This document shows, in pieces, positions 8,561 through 16,961 of a stretch of 64,000 bases of DNA. The position numbers and the translations under genes are program-made. Position 1 is the stretch's first letter; the number at the start of each line of letters is the position of its first letter. The stretch covers positions 1-64,000 of the forward strand of contig NZ_JASHIZ010000025.1 in NCBI RefSeq assembly GCF_030733425.1. Direction: 5' to 3'. The notes below the pieces were generated by a model. That model ran no database searches, had not been told where the DNA came from, and was given only the letters and a program-made list of their open reading frames with translations. This DNA comes from Roseovarius sp. MMSF_3350 (GTDB lineage: Bacteria; Pseudomonadota; Alphaproteobacteria; Rhodobacterales; Rhodobacteraceae).

Positions 8561-10483
8561 ATGCGCCTTTCTTCCATTTTCGCCATACTTGGTACGTTCT
8601 TCCTGGCCTTCGTGCTGTGCCTGTTCGCGGCGCGATTCTCGGTGCAGGTGATCGAGGAAGGTTCGCGCAATGCGGTGCGGGACACGCTGGACGAACGCGG
8701 CATGACGTGGGCGGAAGTGGACGCAGACGGTCTGCAGGTCTTCCTTGCAGGCACCGCGCCGTCCGAGGCAACCCGGTTCCGGGCGCTGTCGATCGCGGGG
8801 AGCGTGGTGGAATCGGCGCGGATCATCGACCAGATGCTGGTGGCCGACAGTGCCGATATCGCACCGCCTCGGTTCTCGGTCGAGATCCTGAGCAATGACA
8901 GCGGGCTGTCGCTGATCGGGCTGATCCCGGCGGCGACCGACCGCGAGCAACTAATCGAGGACGTGTCCGAGAACGCGCCGGGCAAGGAGGTGACAGACCT
9001 TCTGGAAACCGCCGATTATCCCTATCCCGAAACGTGGGAAGCATCGTTGGACTATGCCGTAGGTATCCTGGAGCGGATGCCACGCACCAAGATTTCGGTC
9101 GAGGCGCGGCGGGTCAGCGTCGTGGCCATGGCCGACAGCAACGAGCACAAGCGCAACCTGGAGACCCAGCTGGCGCGGCGAGTGCCCGACGGTGTGCGCC
9201 TGTCGCTGGACATATCGGCACCGCGGCCGGTAATCACGCCTTTCACGCTGCGCTATCTGCTGGAGGATGGCGTCGGTAGCTTTGACGCCTGCGCTGCCGA
9301 TACCGAAGCCGCGAAGGACCGTATCCTGGCCGCCGCCGGCCAGGCCGGCTTGCAGCAGAAGGCGCAGTGCACGCTGGCGCTGGGTGTGCCATCCCCGCAA
9401 TGGGGCCGCGCGGCGGAACTGGCGATCGGCGCGCTGGGAGAGCTGGGCGGTGGCAGCGTTACCTTTTCGGATGCCGATATCGCGCTGGTCGCCGCGGAGG
9501 GGACGGACGAGAAGCTCTACGACACGGTGATCGGGCGTCTGGAGACGAGCCTGCCGGATGTCTTCGCGCTGAAGGCCGTGCTGCCCAAGCCAATAGATGC
9601 GGCCGAGGAGGCGCCGCCGGAGTTTGTCGCCACGTTGTCGCCCGAGGGTCTGGTGCAGATTCGCGGCCGCGTCGAGAGTGCACAGGCGCGGGAGATGGTG
9701 GACAGTTTCGCCAAGGCCAAGTTCAGCTCGGACGTGGTCAGCACCACGGCGCGGGTGGCCGAGAACCTGCCGGCGGATTGGACGGTGCGGGTGCTGACGG
9801 GGCTAGAGGCGCTGGCCTACCTGTCCAACGGCGCCGTGACGGTGGGGCCGGGGGCCATCACCGTGTCGGGCCTGACCGGGCAAGAGGCGGCGAGCGCGGA
9901 AATATCGGCGATGTTCGCGGCCAAGCTTGGCGAGGCGGCGGAGTTCGACATCGACGTCGCCTACCGAGAGGAACTGGACCCTGTGGCGAGCAAGCCCACA
10001 CCGGAAGAATGCGAGGCACAGATCGCCGAGGTGCAGGCCGACAGCAAGATCACCTTCGAGCCGGGCGAGACAGACGTCGATGCCAACGGTGCCGAGATCA
10101 TGGACCGTATCGCGAATATTCTGAAAGCCTGCGGCGAGATCCGCATGGAGATCCAGGGGCACACCGACAGTCAGGGCCGCGAGGTGATGAACCAGCAGCT
10201 GAGCCAGGCGCGGGCGCAATCGGTTCTCAACGAATTACGGTCGCGGCGGGTTCTGACCTCGGCCATCCGGGCCAAGGGGTATGGCGAGAGCGACCCCATC
10301 GCCGACAACGACAGCGAGGAAGGCCGCGAGGCCAACCGCCGGATCGAATTCCGCGTCATCCGTCCGGAACCGATCGAAGAAGAACAAACAACGCTTGAAG
10401 CGTTGGAACAAGAAGCGCTAAACGAGACCGGTGCGGCGGGTGGGGACGCCGAGCAGGAATCTGGGACGGATGAACAGAACTGA
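8561..10483 (+). CDS. OmpA-family protein with N-terminal BON-like modules
   Basis: 640 residues. An N-terminal hydrophobic segment (residues 6-25) acts as a signal or anchor. The next 450 residues include a BON-like stretch (DADGLQVFLAGTAPSEATR) and further weakly similar alpha/beta modules. A C-terminal OmpA peptidoglycan-binding domain (about 500-610) follows, with IQGHTDSQG and NRRIEFRVI. The last 30 residues are acidic. It probably links the envelope to peptidoglycan. The next gene overlaps it by 14 bases. Confidence 0.88.
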   Translation: MRLSSIFAILGTFFLAFVLCLFAARFSVQVIEEGSRNAVRDTLDERGMTWAEVDADGLQVFLAGTAPSEATRFRALSIAGSVVESARIIDQMLVADSADIAPPRFSVEILSNDSGLSLIGLIPAATDREQLIEDVSENAPGKEVTDLLETADYPYPETWEASLDYAVGILERMPRTKISVEARRVSVVAMADSNEHKRNLETQLARRVPDGVRLSLDISAPRPVITPFTLRYLLEDGVGSFDACAADTEAAKDRILAAAGQAGLQQKAQCTLALGVPSPQWGRAAELAIGALGELGGGSVTFSDADIALVAAEGTDEKLYDTVIGRLETSLPDVFALKAVLPKPIDAAEEAPPEFVATLSPEGLVQIRGRVESAQAREMVDSFAKAKFSSDVVSTTARVAENLPADWTVRVLTGLEALAYLSNGAVTVGPGAITVSGLTGQEAASAEISAMFAAKLGEAAEFDIDVAYREELDPVASKPTPEECEAQIAEVQADSKITFEPGETDVDANGAEIMDRIANILKACGEIRMEIQGHTDSQGREVMNQQLSQARAQSVLNELRSRRVLTSAIRAKGYGESDPIADNDSEEGREANRRIEFRVIRPEPIEEEQTTLEALEQEALNETGAAGGDAEQESGTDEQN

Positions 10484-10793
10484 ATTTATCATAGCCACGG
10501 CGATCGTTCTGTTCGTGGCGTTCTGCATGGGTTGGTTCGCGAACTGGCTGGTCCATCGGTTCATCCGGGTCTCGGGGTCGGATGTGGGAGAGCTGGAACG
10601 CATGGCGCAGGAACTGCACGAGGCGGAGGAAACCCGCGACCAGGCGATCACCTACCTGCAACAGCGCGAGGCGGAACTTACCAACCAGCTGAGCCAGACC
10701 GAGGCGGAACTGTCGGCAACGATGGACGGGCTGCGCGAGGCACGGCACGAAGCCGAGGAGTTGCGCAACGCGTTGGAGAAAAGCCGCGCCTGA
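10470..10793 (+). CDS. Small membrane-anchored coiled-coil protein
   Basis: 107 residues starting at ATG 10470, inside the end of the OmpA-family gene. One transmembrane helix at about residues 6-25 is followed by a 70-residue acidic coiled coil rich in E, Q, A and L (for example ELERMAQELHEAEETRDQA). Translational coupling suggests a partner of the OmpA-family protein at the envelope. The specific function is unknown. Confidence 0.8.
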   Translation: MNRTEFIIATAIVLFVAFCMGWFANWLVHRFIRVSGSDVGELERMAQELHEAEETRDQAITYLQQREAELTNQLSQTEAELSATMDGLREARHEAEELRNALEKSRA

Positions 10794-11025
10794 GGCATGG
10801 AGCGAATGCCTTCGACGTCGCTAAGTTCACGATAGCGTAGGGCGTAGTTTCGCGCTGGCACCGCATGGCGTAAGGTCACCCCAATGTGGGGTGGTCCCCG
10901 GTGCCTTGAGGAGCCGTCACGCTTGTTCCTGTCGCTGAATTGCCTAGTTTCCCGGGTGACGCTGCCCGGTGCGGCCGCATGGTGAGCTGCCGGACCGGAC
11001 GCCCGATGATCGAACGAGCCTTCGT

Positions 11026-12111
11026 ATGATAAGACGTTCCCTACCCGTGGCCATGGCGGCGATCCTGGTATCGCTTTTCCTGCACGTCGCGGGCTTTGGT
11101 TGGCGGCAGGTTCTGGACGCGCCCGAGGCGCCGCCGGTGACGCAGGAGGCGCCGCTACCGCCCGACACTGGACGCAATTTCGAGGATCTCGTCGAACCGC
11201 TCCCGGAGCCGCAAGCGCCGGAGCCGGCAGAGGCGCCCCAGCCGCCTGATGCGCTTCAACCGGATGAGATGCCGACAAGCCAGGCTATGGTGGCCTCCGA
11301 CAACCCCGAGAACGTTATCGCTCCCGACGGTCCCGCGGGCGAAACCGGAAGCCCTGATGAGGGAGCCGGGCCCGTGGCCGAGGAGGCGGCCGAGGACAGC
11401 GGCGAGGACAGCAGCACGTCGGACATCGCCATGATCGCGCCCGATGCACCCGAGACCACGCCGCAACCGCCGGAGGGCGCACAGGATGCCGCGCCGGGCC
11501 CTGCCGAGGAGACCGCCGAGACCGAGACGCCGCCCGAGCCCGAGGCGGTCACGCCGGAGACCGACGAGGCGGCGCTGGCCCCTACGCCGGACGCGCCCGA
11601 CACCGTTATCGCGGCGGAAGAGCCGGACCTTGCGGCGTCGGCCGTAACCCGCTCGTTGCGGCCGCCCTCGTCCCGGCCCACTGCCGAACAGCTTGGCGTG
11701 CCGGAGGAGCCCGCGGCGCAGGCCAGCCGCGCGCCCAGCTACGAGTCGCCCCTCACAGCCTACAAGCGCGACGGCACCGATCTGACCGCCCTGGGGCGCA
11801 TCGGCAATGCCAGTCCGGGCGATTTTGGCGGCTCGGGCGGGCAGGGCAATGCGGGCACCACGAACTATGCCGGGCGCGTTCTGATGCAGCTTAACCGCGG
11901 TCCGCGCGTCGACAACCAGGCCAAGGGCATGGCGCGGGTCTATTTCCAGATCAACCCGGACGGTACGCTGGGCTGGATCCGCATTCTCGATAGTTCGGGT
12001 GCGTCCGGAATTCGCAGCGCAGCCCAGGCTCAGGTCCGAAGCGCCGCGCCTTTCCCGCGCCCGCCGGGTGGCCGGCCGGAAAAGCTGGTCTTCGTCTATC
12101 GCAACCGCTGA
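11026..12111 (+). CDS. TonB-family energy-transducer-like protein
   Basis: 361 residues from ATG 11026 (MIRRSLPVAMAA). A single N-terminal transmembrane helix (about 6-25) is followed by 200 residues very rich in Pro, Glu and Ala, the expected periplasm-spanning arm. A C-terminal TonB domain contains NRGPRVDNQAKGMARVYFQI and ends in VYRNR. No exbB or exbD is adjacent, so it may be an orphan TonB or a TolA-like protein. The 232-base gap upstream holds no gene I can support. Confidence 0.82.
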   Translation: MIRRSLPVAMAAILVSLFLHVAGFGWRQVLDAPEAPPVTQEAPLPPDTGRNFEDLVEPLPEPQAPEPAEAPQPPDALQPDEMPTSQAMVASDNPENVIAPDGPAGETGSPDEGAGPVAEEAAEDSGEDSSTSDIAMIAPDAPETTPQPPEGAQDAAPGPAEETAETETPPEPEAVTPETDEAALAPTPDAPDTVIAAEEPDLAASAVTRSLRPPSSRPTAEQLGVPEEPAAQASRAPSYESPLTAYKRDGTDLTALGRIGNASPGDFGGSGGQGNAGTTNYAGRVLMQLNRGPRVDNQAKGMARVYFQINPDGTLGWIRILDSSGASGIRSAAQAQVRSAAPFPRPPGGRPEKLVFVYRNR

Positions 12112-12204
12112 TCGTGCAGGAGGTGCGTCGCGGATCGCCTTGGACATCCCAATCCGGCCCGGTGGGCCGCAACCGCGATGCCGCAGCGGCTATAGTGTGG
12201 GACT

Positions 12205-12232
12205 GTGTGAATATTCGTACGAACTTTCACAC
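12205..12232. terminator. AT-rich CGTACG hairpin between convergent genes
   Basis: Arms GTGTGAA and TTCACAC enclose the perfect inner palindrome TTCGTACGAA. It lies between the convergent TonB-like gene and the HhH gene, so it probably terminates both transcripts. It shares the TTCGTACGAA core with the palindrome at 16061-16080 and resembles the hairpins at 28836. Confidence 0.6.
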
Positions 12233-12246
12233 GGGGGGCCGTGTGA

Positions 12247-12837
12247 TTACCTGCTCGCTTTCCGCGCCTTTTTCCGGACCTTGTTCGCTTTCTTGGCGGC
12301 TTTCTTCTTGATCGCCTTGGCCTCGGTTTTCAGTTTTGCGGCGCTCTTTTTCGCCTTGGCCTTAGTCTTGCCGGACTTGTTCTTGGCCTTGTCGTCGGCT
12401 TTCGCCGCTTTCTTTTCGGCCTTTTTGGCCGCTTTTTTTGCCTTGGCCTCGATTTTTTCAGCCGCCTTTTCCGCCTTGGCTAACTCGGCCTTCGCGGGGG
12501 TCTCCTCGGCTTTTTTCTCTTTTTTCTTGCCGGCTTTTCTGGCGCTTTTCTTCTTTCCGGCACTCGACCGCGCATCCGTTGTCGCTGCCGGAGCCGGTGT
12601 GGACGTCTTTTGGCTGGCCGGCGTGGCAGGAGTGCTTGGCGCGGGCGTGGGCGCCGTCAGGTGCCTGGCCCGGGCGATGAGAACCGGCGCGGTGCCTGCA
12701 CCGATGCCGCGAATGGCCAGGATATCGGCAGGTTGTGCCTTGGCGAGTGCCTCGGCATCGGGCAACCCGGCGGCGGTCAGTTGCGCGGCAAGGCCGGGGC
12801 CGATGCCAGTGACGCGGGTGAGGTCGGTCATGTTCAT
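12247..12837 (-). CDS. Helix-hairpin-helix protein with histone-H1-like lysine-rich tail
   Basis: 196 residues in three parts. Residues 1-60 hold two helix-hairpin-helix motifs (VTGIGPGLA at 9-17, IRGIGAGTA at 42-50). Residues 61-90 are a Pro/Ala/Thr linker. Residues 94-196 are almost entirely Lys and Ala with some Glu, in H1-like repeats such as KKAAKKAEKKAAK. Both parts should bind DNA without sequence specificity, suggesting a nucleoid-associated protein comparable in tail composition to bacterial H1-like proteins such as AlgP or HctA. It is monocistronic and preceded by palindromes that could be an operator. Function is inferred only from composition. Confidence 0.88.
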   Translation of the reverse strand: MNMTDLTRVTGIGPGLAAQLTAAGLPDAEALAKAQPADILAIRGIGAGTAPVLIARARHLTAPTPAPSTPATPASQKTSTPAPAATTDARSSAGKKKSARKAGKKKEKKAEETPAKAELAKAEKAAEKIEAKAKKAAKKAEKKAAKADDKAKNKSGKTKAKAKKSAAKLKTEAKAIKKKAAKKANKVRKKARKASR

Positions 12838-12860
12838 GCTCCGTGAGTGTTCGGTCTAGA

Positions 12861-12912
12861 TGTATCGGTTTGAGTGATACATTGTATATACATTTGGTGC
12901 AAGTGGTCGCAA
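12861..12912 (-). promoter_or_regulatory. Predicted promoter and operator of the HhH/H1-like gene
   Basis: On the minus strand, TTGCGA (12912-12907) and TATACA (12888-12883) are 18 bases apart. The -10 lies inside a perfect palindrome TGTATATACA (12883-12892). Immediately downstream is an inverted repeat TGTATC-N9-GATACA (12861-12881), placed where a repressor would block initiation. The regulator is unknown. Confidence 0.45.
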
Positions 12913-12920
12913 TGTGGTCA

Positions 12921-13601
12921 TCAGGCCCGTGCGAAATCGACGATTGCCTTGACGAGGCAGTCGAGGCTGTCCGTGTTCGGTGTGCCGGGGGGCAGGGAGT
13001 GGGCCATCAAAGAGAGTTCCGTGCAGGCGATCAGCAGGTGATCCGCACCCTCTGCCGTCATGCGGGCGGCGATATGGCCCAGCCGTGGAGTAAGGGTGTC
13101 GAGCGCTTCGCCCGCCTTGACGGCGCGGATGATGGAGAGAAGCACGCCTTCCTCCTCGGCCCACAGGGGCACGAGGTTATGAGCTGCGAAGGCCGACTCG
13201 AACACGCCGGTCTTGCGCGTGGCCGGGGACGCGAGCATGCCGACCGTTTTGGCCCCCGCCGTCGCGAGGTGCCGGGCCGTCAGATTGATCATGTCGAGAA
13301 ACGGCAGGCTGGTAGCGTGGGTCACCGCGACGGCGTAGTGGTGCGCGGTGTTGCAGGGCATGGCAAGCGCCTGGGCACCGGCGCGCTCGAGGTCCTGCGC
13401 CATGGAGATGAGGACCGGCATAGGGTCGGCGCCGCGACCTTCGATCAACGCCTTGATCCGTGACGGAACCTGCGAATTCTGGTGCACGATCAGGGGGATG
13501 TGATCAGCATCGTCCTGCGCGGGCACGGCGTCGAGGACCTTCTGCATGAGCAGGATGGTGGCCTCTGGTCCCATCCCGCCCAGGATTCCGACCGGCTTCA
13601 T
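12921..13601 (-). CDS. Aspartate/glutamate racemase family protein
   Basis: 226 residues from ATG 13601 (MKPVGILGGMGPEAT). The two catalytic cysteines are present in MPCNTAHH (about residue 81) and IACTELS (about residue 190), the pattern of cofactor-independent amino-acid racemases such as YgeA and aspartate racemase. It is 7 bases behind the cuyA-like gene and closes the hpsN-cuyA unit. In that setting, racemisation of cysteate or another sulfonated amino acid is a reasonable guess, but substrate cannot be read from sequence. Confidence 0.85.
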   Translation of the reverse strand: MKPVGILGGMGPEATILLMQKVLDAVPAQDDADHIPLIVHQNSQVPSRIKALIEGRGADPMPVLISMAQDLERAGAQALAMPCNTAHHYAVAVTHATSLPFLDMINLTARHLATAGAKTVGMLASPATRKTGVFESAFAAHNLVPLWAEEEGVLLSIIRAVKAGEALDTLTPRLGHIAARMTAEGADHLLIACTELSLMAHSLPPGTPNTDSLDCLVKAIVDFARA

Positions 13602-13608
13602 CGCGCGG

Positions 13609-14613
13609 CTACTTCGGCACGTCGAAACAATGGCTATATCCGGTGAGGCCGATGGCCCCGCCGGTATGCAGGAAGACGACGCGCTCACCTTGCTTGAAGT
13701 GCCCCTTGCGGCAGAGATCGATGAGGCCCGCGGCGCCCTTGGCCGAGTAAACTGGGTCCAGCAGGATCGCCTCGGTTTTAGCGAAAAGGTCGATCGCTTC
13801 CAGCGTGTCCTCGGCGGGGATGCCATAGCCGGGGCCGACGTAATCGGTGTTTGCGACCACGTCCTCGCGCGCGACCACGCCGGGGCAGCCCAGTTTCTCG
13901 GCGGTCTTTACGGCGAGGTTGTAGACATTCTCCTCCTGCTTGGGCTTGGGCGCGCGGACGCCAATGCCCAGCAGCGGGATCCGCGCGTTCATCGCCTTGA
14001 GACCGGTGATCAGGCCGGCTTGCGTTCCGGCCGAGCCGGTGGCGTGAACGATATGATCGACATTCAGGCCGGTGGTAACGAACTGGTTCAGCATCTCGAA
14101 CGCGCAGTTCACGTATCCCAGCGCGCCGGTGGCGTTGGAGCCGCCGCCGGGGATGGTGTAGACCTTCTTGCCGTCTTCGCGAAACTTGTCGGCCACGGCT
14201 TCCATCTCGGCATTCATGTCGAGGTCGGGGCCGCGATGTTCCATCGTCGCACCGTGCAGGTGATCCAGCAGAACGTTGCCGTTATACTTGTAGTTGTCGT
14301 AATTGTAGCCGGTCCGATCCTCGAGCAGGATGTGACAGGCAAGGCCCAGCTTGGCCGCCGCGGCCGCGGTCTGGCGGGCGTGGTTCGACTGGGTGGCACC
14401 TTGGGTCATGACCATTTCGGCGCCCTGTTCCTGCGCCTCGGCCATCAGGAATTCCAGCTTGCGCGTCTTGTTGCCCCCGGTGGAGAGCCCGGTGCAGTCG
14501 TCCCGCTTGATCCAGATCTCGGGGCCGCCCAATGCCTCGGAAAGGCGCGGCATGTGTTCGAGCGGAGTGGCCAGATGCGCAAGGCGCACGCGGGGAAACT
14601 TGGCGAGGTTCAT
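13609..14613 (-). CDS. cuyA: L-cysteate sulfo-lyase / D-cysteine desulfhydrase family enzyme
   Basis: 334-residue PLP enzyme of the ACC-deaminase/D-cysteine desulfhydrase fold. The PLP lysine is in [11 protein letters not shown] (about residue 53), followed by [15 protein letters not shown]. The sequence agrees with my memory of roseobacter CuyA, which cleaves L-cysteate to pyruvate, sulfite and ammonia. The adjacent hpsN-like gene supports a role in sulfonate use. D-cysteine desulfhydrase is the main alternative. Confidence 0.75.
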   Translation of the reverse strand: MNLAKFPRVRLAHLATPLEHMPRLSEALGGPEIWIKRDDCTGLSTGGNKTRKLEFLMAEAQEQGAEMVMTQGATQSNHARQTAAAAAKLGLACHILLEDRTGYNYDNYKYNGNVLLDHLHGATMEHRGPDLDMNAEMEAVADKFREDGKKVYTIPGGGSNATGALGYVNCAFEMLNQFVTTGLNVDHIVHATGSAGTQAGLITGLKAMNARIPLLGIGVRAPKPKQEENVYNLAVKTAEKLGCPGVVAREDVVANTDYVGPGYGIPAEDTLEAIDLFAKTEAILLDPVYSAKGAAGLIDLCRKGHFKQGERVVFLHTGGAIGLTGYSHCFDVPK

Positions 14614-14619
14614 TTGGTC

Positions 14620-15927
14620 TTATCCTTTGGAATTCGCGGTGAGTTTGGCAGGTCCGGCCAGTTTGTCCAGCCGGATATCGGCGGCCAGCGCGTGGCCCTC
14701 CATCCGCTCGGCGCGGCTGAGGGCTGCGGTGGCGCGGGCAAGGTCGGACACGGCCTCGTCCGAGACCGTCTGCCAAGTGACGGTCTTTAGAAATTTGTGC
14801 ACTGAAAGCCCGCCGGTATATCGGGCCGAACCTGATGTGGGGAGCACGTGGTTAGGCCCCGACGCCTTGTCGCCAAAGCTGACGGTGGTGTTCTCGCCCA
14901 GGAAAAGCGAGCCATAGGCTGTGAGCCGTTCGCGCCACCAGTCGCGATCTTCGGCCATAACCTGAAGGTGTTCGGGGGCCTTGGCGTCGGCATATTGCGC
15001 CATTTGCTCGGGCGTGTCGCAAAGAACGATTTCGGCCATGTCGGCCCAGGCCTGTGTCGCGGCGGCGCGGTTTGGGTCTGGAAGCGCCTCGATCAACTCG
15101 GGCACGCGGGTCCGGACCGTGTCGGCCAGCATGCGGTCGGTGGTGGCGAGCCAGACGGGGCTGTTTGCGCCATGCTCGGCCTGGCTGACGAGATCGACGG
15201 CGACGACCTCGGGGTCGGCGGTGTGGTCGGCCAGCACGAGGCTGTCAGTGGGGCCTGCGAACATGTCGATGCCGATGGGACCGAAGAGCTGGCGCTTGGC
15301 CTCGGCGACATACGCGTTGCCGGGACCGACGAGGATATCCGCGGCGCGCGCCCCGAACATGCCGAAGGCCATGGCGGCGATGCCCTGCACCCCGCCGATG
15401 CACAGGATACGCGTGGCGCCGGCGAGGTGCATGGCGTAGAGCATCGCGTCGGGGATGCCCTCCTCGCCTCTCGGCGGAGAGCAGGCGGTGATGTCGGGCA
15501 CGCCCGCCTCGCGCGCGGTGGCGATGGACATCAGCGCCGAGGCGATATGGGTGTAGCGCCCGCCGGGGACGTAGCAGCCCGCGGCCTGCACAGGGATCTG
15601 GCGCTGGCCGGCGATCAGACCAGGGCGCAGCTCGATCTGCATGTCCTGGGCTGTGGCGCGTTGCGCGGCGGCGAAGCGCGAGATGTTGTCGTGGGCCCAG
15701 CGGATATGATCTTTCAACTCCTGCGGGACGCGGGCAATGGCGGCCTCGACGGTGGCAATGGGCACCACGATCTCACCGGTCCATCCATCCAGTTGGCGGG
15801 CATATTCCAAGGCGGTCTGCGCGCCGCCGGCCCGTAGTCGGGCCAGCATGACCTGAACGGTGTCCGCGATGTCTGCCGCGGTTTGAGGCGGCTGGCCGGG
15901 GGCGGTCTTGAGATAGGTAAGGGGCAT
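14620..15927 (-). CDS. hpsN: Sulfopropanediol 3-dehydrogenase, HisD-family paralogue
   Basis: 435 residues from ATG 15927, preceded by a strong AGGAGA site. It is a histidinol-dehydrogenase-fold protein but differs from true HisD (present at 43457-44761). The family-specific segments DWWRERLTAYGSLFLGE, NTTVSFGDKASGPNHVL and GGLSVHKFLK match HpsN, which oxidises (R)-2,3-dihydroxypropanesulfonate to sulfolactate with NAD. The family's metal and catalytic positions are kept (AEHG, APEHLQ, EGHA). It leads a minus-strand unit with cuyA and a racemase-family gene. Confidence 0.82.
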   Translation of the reverse strand: MPLTYLKTAPGQPPQTAADIADTVQVMLARLRAGGAQTALEYARQLDGWTGEIVVPIATVEAAIARVPQELKDHIRWAHDNISRFAAAQRATAQDMQIELRPGLIAGQRQIPVQAAGCYVPGGRYTHIASALMSIATAREAGVPDITACSPPRGEEGIPDAMLYAMHLAGATRILCIGGVQGIAAMAFGMFGARAADILVGPGNAYVAEAKRQLFGPIGIDMFAGPTDSLVLADHTADPEVVAVDLVSQAEHGANSPVWLATTDRMLADTVRTRVPELIEALPDPNRAAATQAWADMAEIVLCDTPEQMAQYADAKAPEHLQVMAEDRDWWRERLTAYGSLFLGENTTVSFGDKASGPNHVLPTSGSARYTGGLSVHKFLKTVTWQTVSDEAVSDLARATAALSRAERMEGHALAADIRLDKLAGPAKLTANSKG

Positions 15928-16060
15928 GGCAAATCTCCTGTCGCTATCCCGATTGCGCCGATCGCGATGATCAGGCAAGGGGCGCGACCCGTTCGACGGA
16001 CTGTTTTTCCAAGGCCGGAAAGGGAATTTCGGGAAAGGCGAAACTATGACCGAGGCTGGC

Positions 16061-16080
16061 GATTATTCGTACGAATAATC
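16061..16080. repeat. Perfect 20-base palindrome with CGTACG centre
   Basis: GATTATTCGT and its exact complement ACGAATAATC. The outer arms GATTATTC/GAATAATC are the same as in the hairpin at 28812-28834. Here it sits between the divergent hpsN and cobB genes, so it cannot be a simple terminator for both. It may be a binding site or a dispersed repeat. The rest of the 278-base gap has no supported gene. Confidence 0.6.
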
Positions 16081-16205
16081 TGTGAGGGGCGACCGTGGAC
16101 CATGGCGCAGTGTTGGTGGATCGCTGGGGGCGAATCGTTTCCAAAACGTTTGAAGGAGATATATGAGCCGAACCATGGCATCCGGCGCGGAGGTGGCAAA
16201 TACCC

Positions 16206-16898
16206 ATGAGCAAAATCGTGATCCTGACAGGGGCGGGGATCTCCGCCGAAAGCGGCCTGGGCACGTTCCGGGACGAGGACGGGCTCTGGGCGCAGCACCG
16301 GATCGAGGACGTGGCGACGCCCGAGGGGTTTGTCCGCAATCCCGCGCTGGTGCAGGCATTCTACAATGCGCGACGGTCGCAAGCCGCTGACGCGCGGCCC
16401 AACCCGGCCCACCAGGCCCTGGCGCGTCTGGAGGCCGAGCATGACGGCGATGTGCTGGTGATCACACAGAACGTCGACGGTCTGCACGAGGCCGCCGGAA
16501 GCCGCAACGTTCTGCACATGCACGGGCAGTTGGACCGGGCGCTGTGCCATGTCTGCGACCACCGGTGGCCGGCGCCGGACGAGATGCGGGTCGAGGATGC
16601 TTGCCCCGCCTGCGGAGCCTGTCAGACACGGCCCGACGTTGTCTGGTTTGGCGAGATCCCCTATGGCATGGACCAGATCGATCCGGCGCTGGCCGAGGCG
16701 GATATCTTTGCCGCCATCGGGACCTCCGGAAACGTGTATCCCGCCGCGGCCTATGGCCAGCATGCACGGCGGATGGGGGCGCATACGGTGGAGCTGAACC
16801 TGGAGGTCTCCACCGCTTCGCGCGACTTTGAGGAGCACCGCCGCGGACCGGCCAGCGAGGTGGTGCCGCTTTGGGTGGAGGAAGTTCTGAAAGGGTGA
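16206..16898 (+). CDS. cobB: NAD-dependent protein deacylase, class III sirtuin
   Basis: Removes acyl groups from lysines, producing nicotinamide and O-acyl-ADP-ribose. 230 residues. The NAD motif GAGISAESG is at 9-17, TQNVDGLHEAAGS in the middle, and the catalytic His is in HMHG. Zinc cysteines lie in CHVC and CPAC. Tyr53 and Arg56 (FYNARR) form the YxxR pair associated with succinyl- and malonyl-lysine preference, as in SIRT5 and E. coli CobB. GGAGG precedes the chosen ATG by 11 bases. Confidence 0.95.
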   Translation: MSKIVILTGAGISAESGLGTFRDEDGLWAQHRIEDVATPEGFVRNPALVQAFYNARRSQAADARPNPAHQALARLEAEHDGDVLVITQNVDGLHEAAGSRNVLHMHGQLDRALCHVCDHRWPAPDEMRVEDACPACGACQTRPDVVWFGEIPYGMDQIDPALAEADIFAAIGTSGNVYPAAAYGQHARRMGAHTVELNLEVSTASRDFEEHRRGPASEVVPLWVEEVLKG

Positions 16899-16961
16899 AC
16901 CGGCTCCGCCCACCCGGACCGTATCGAAAGGGACGCGGGCCAGCGGAGGCCGGACGATGGA

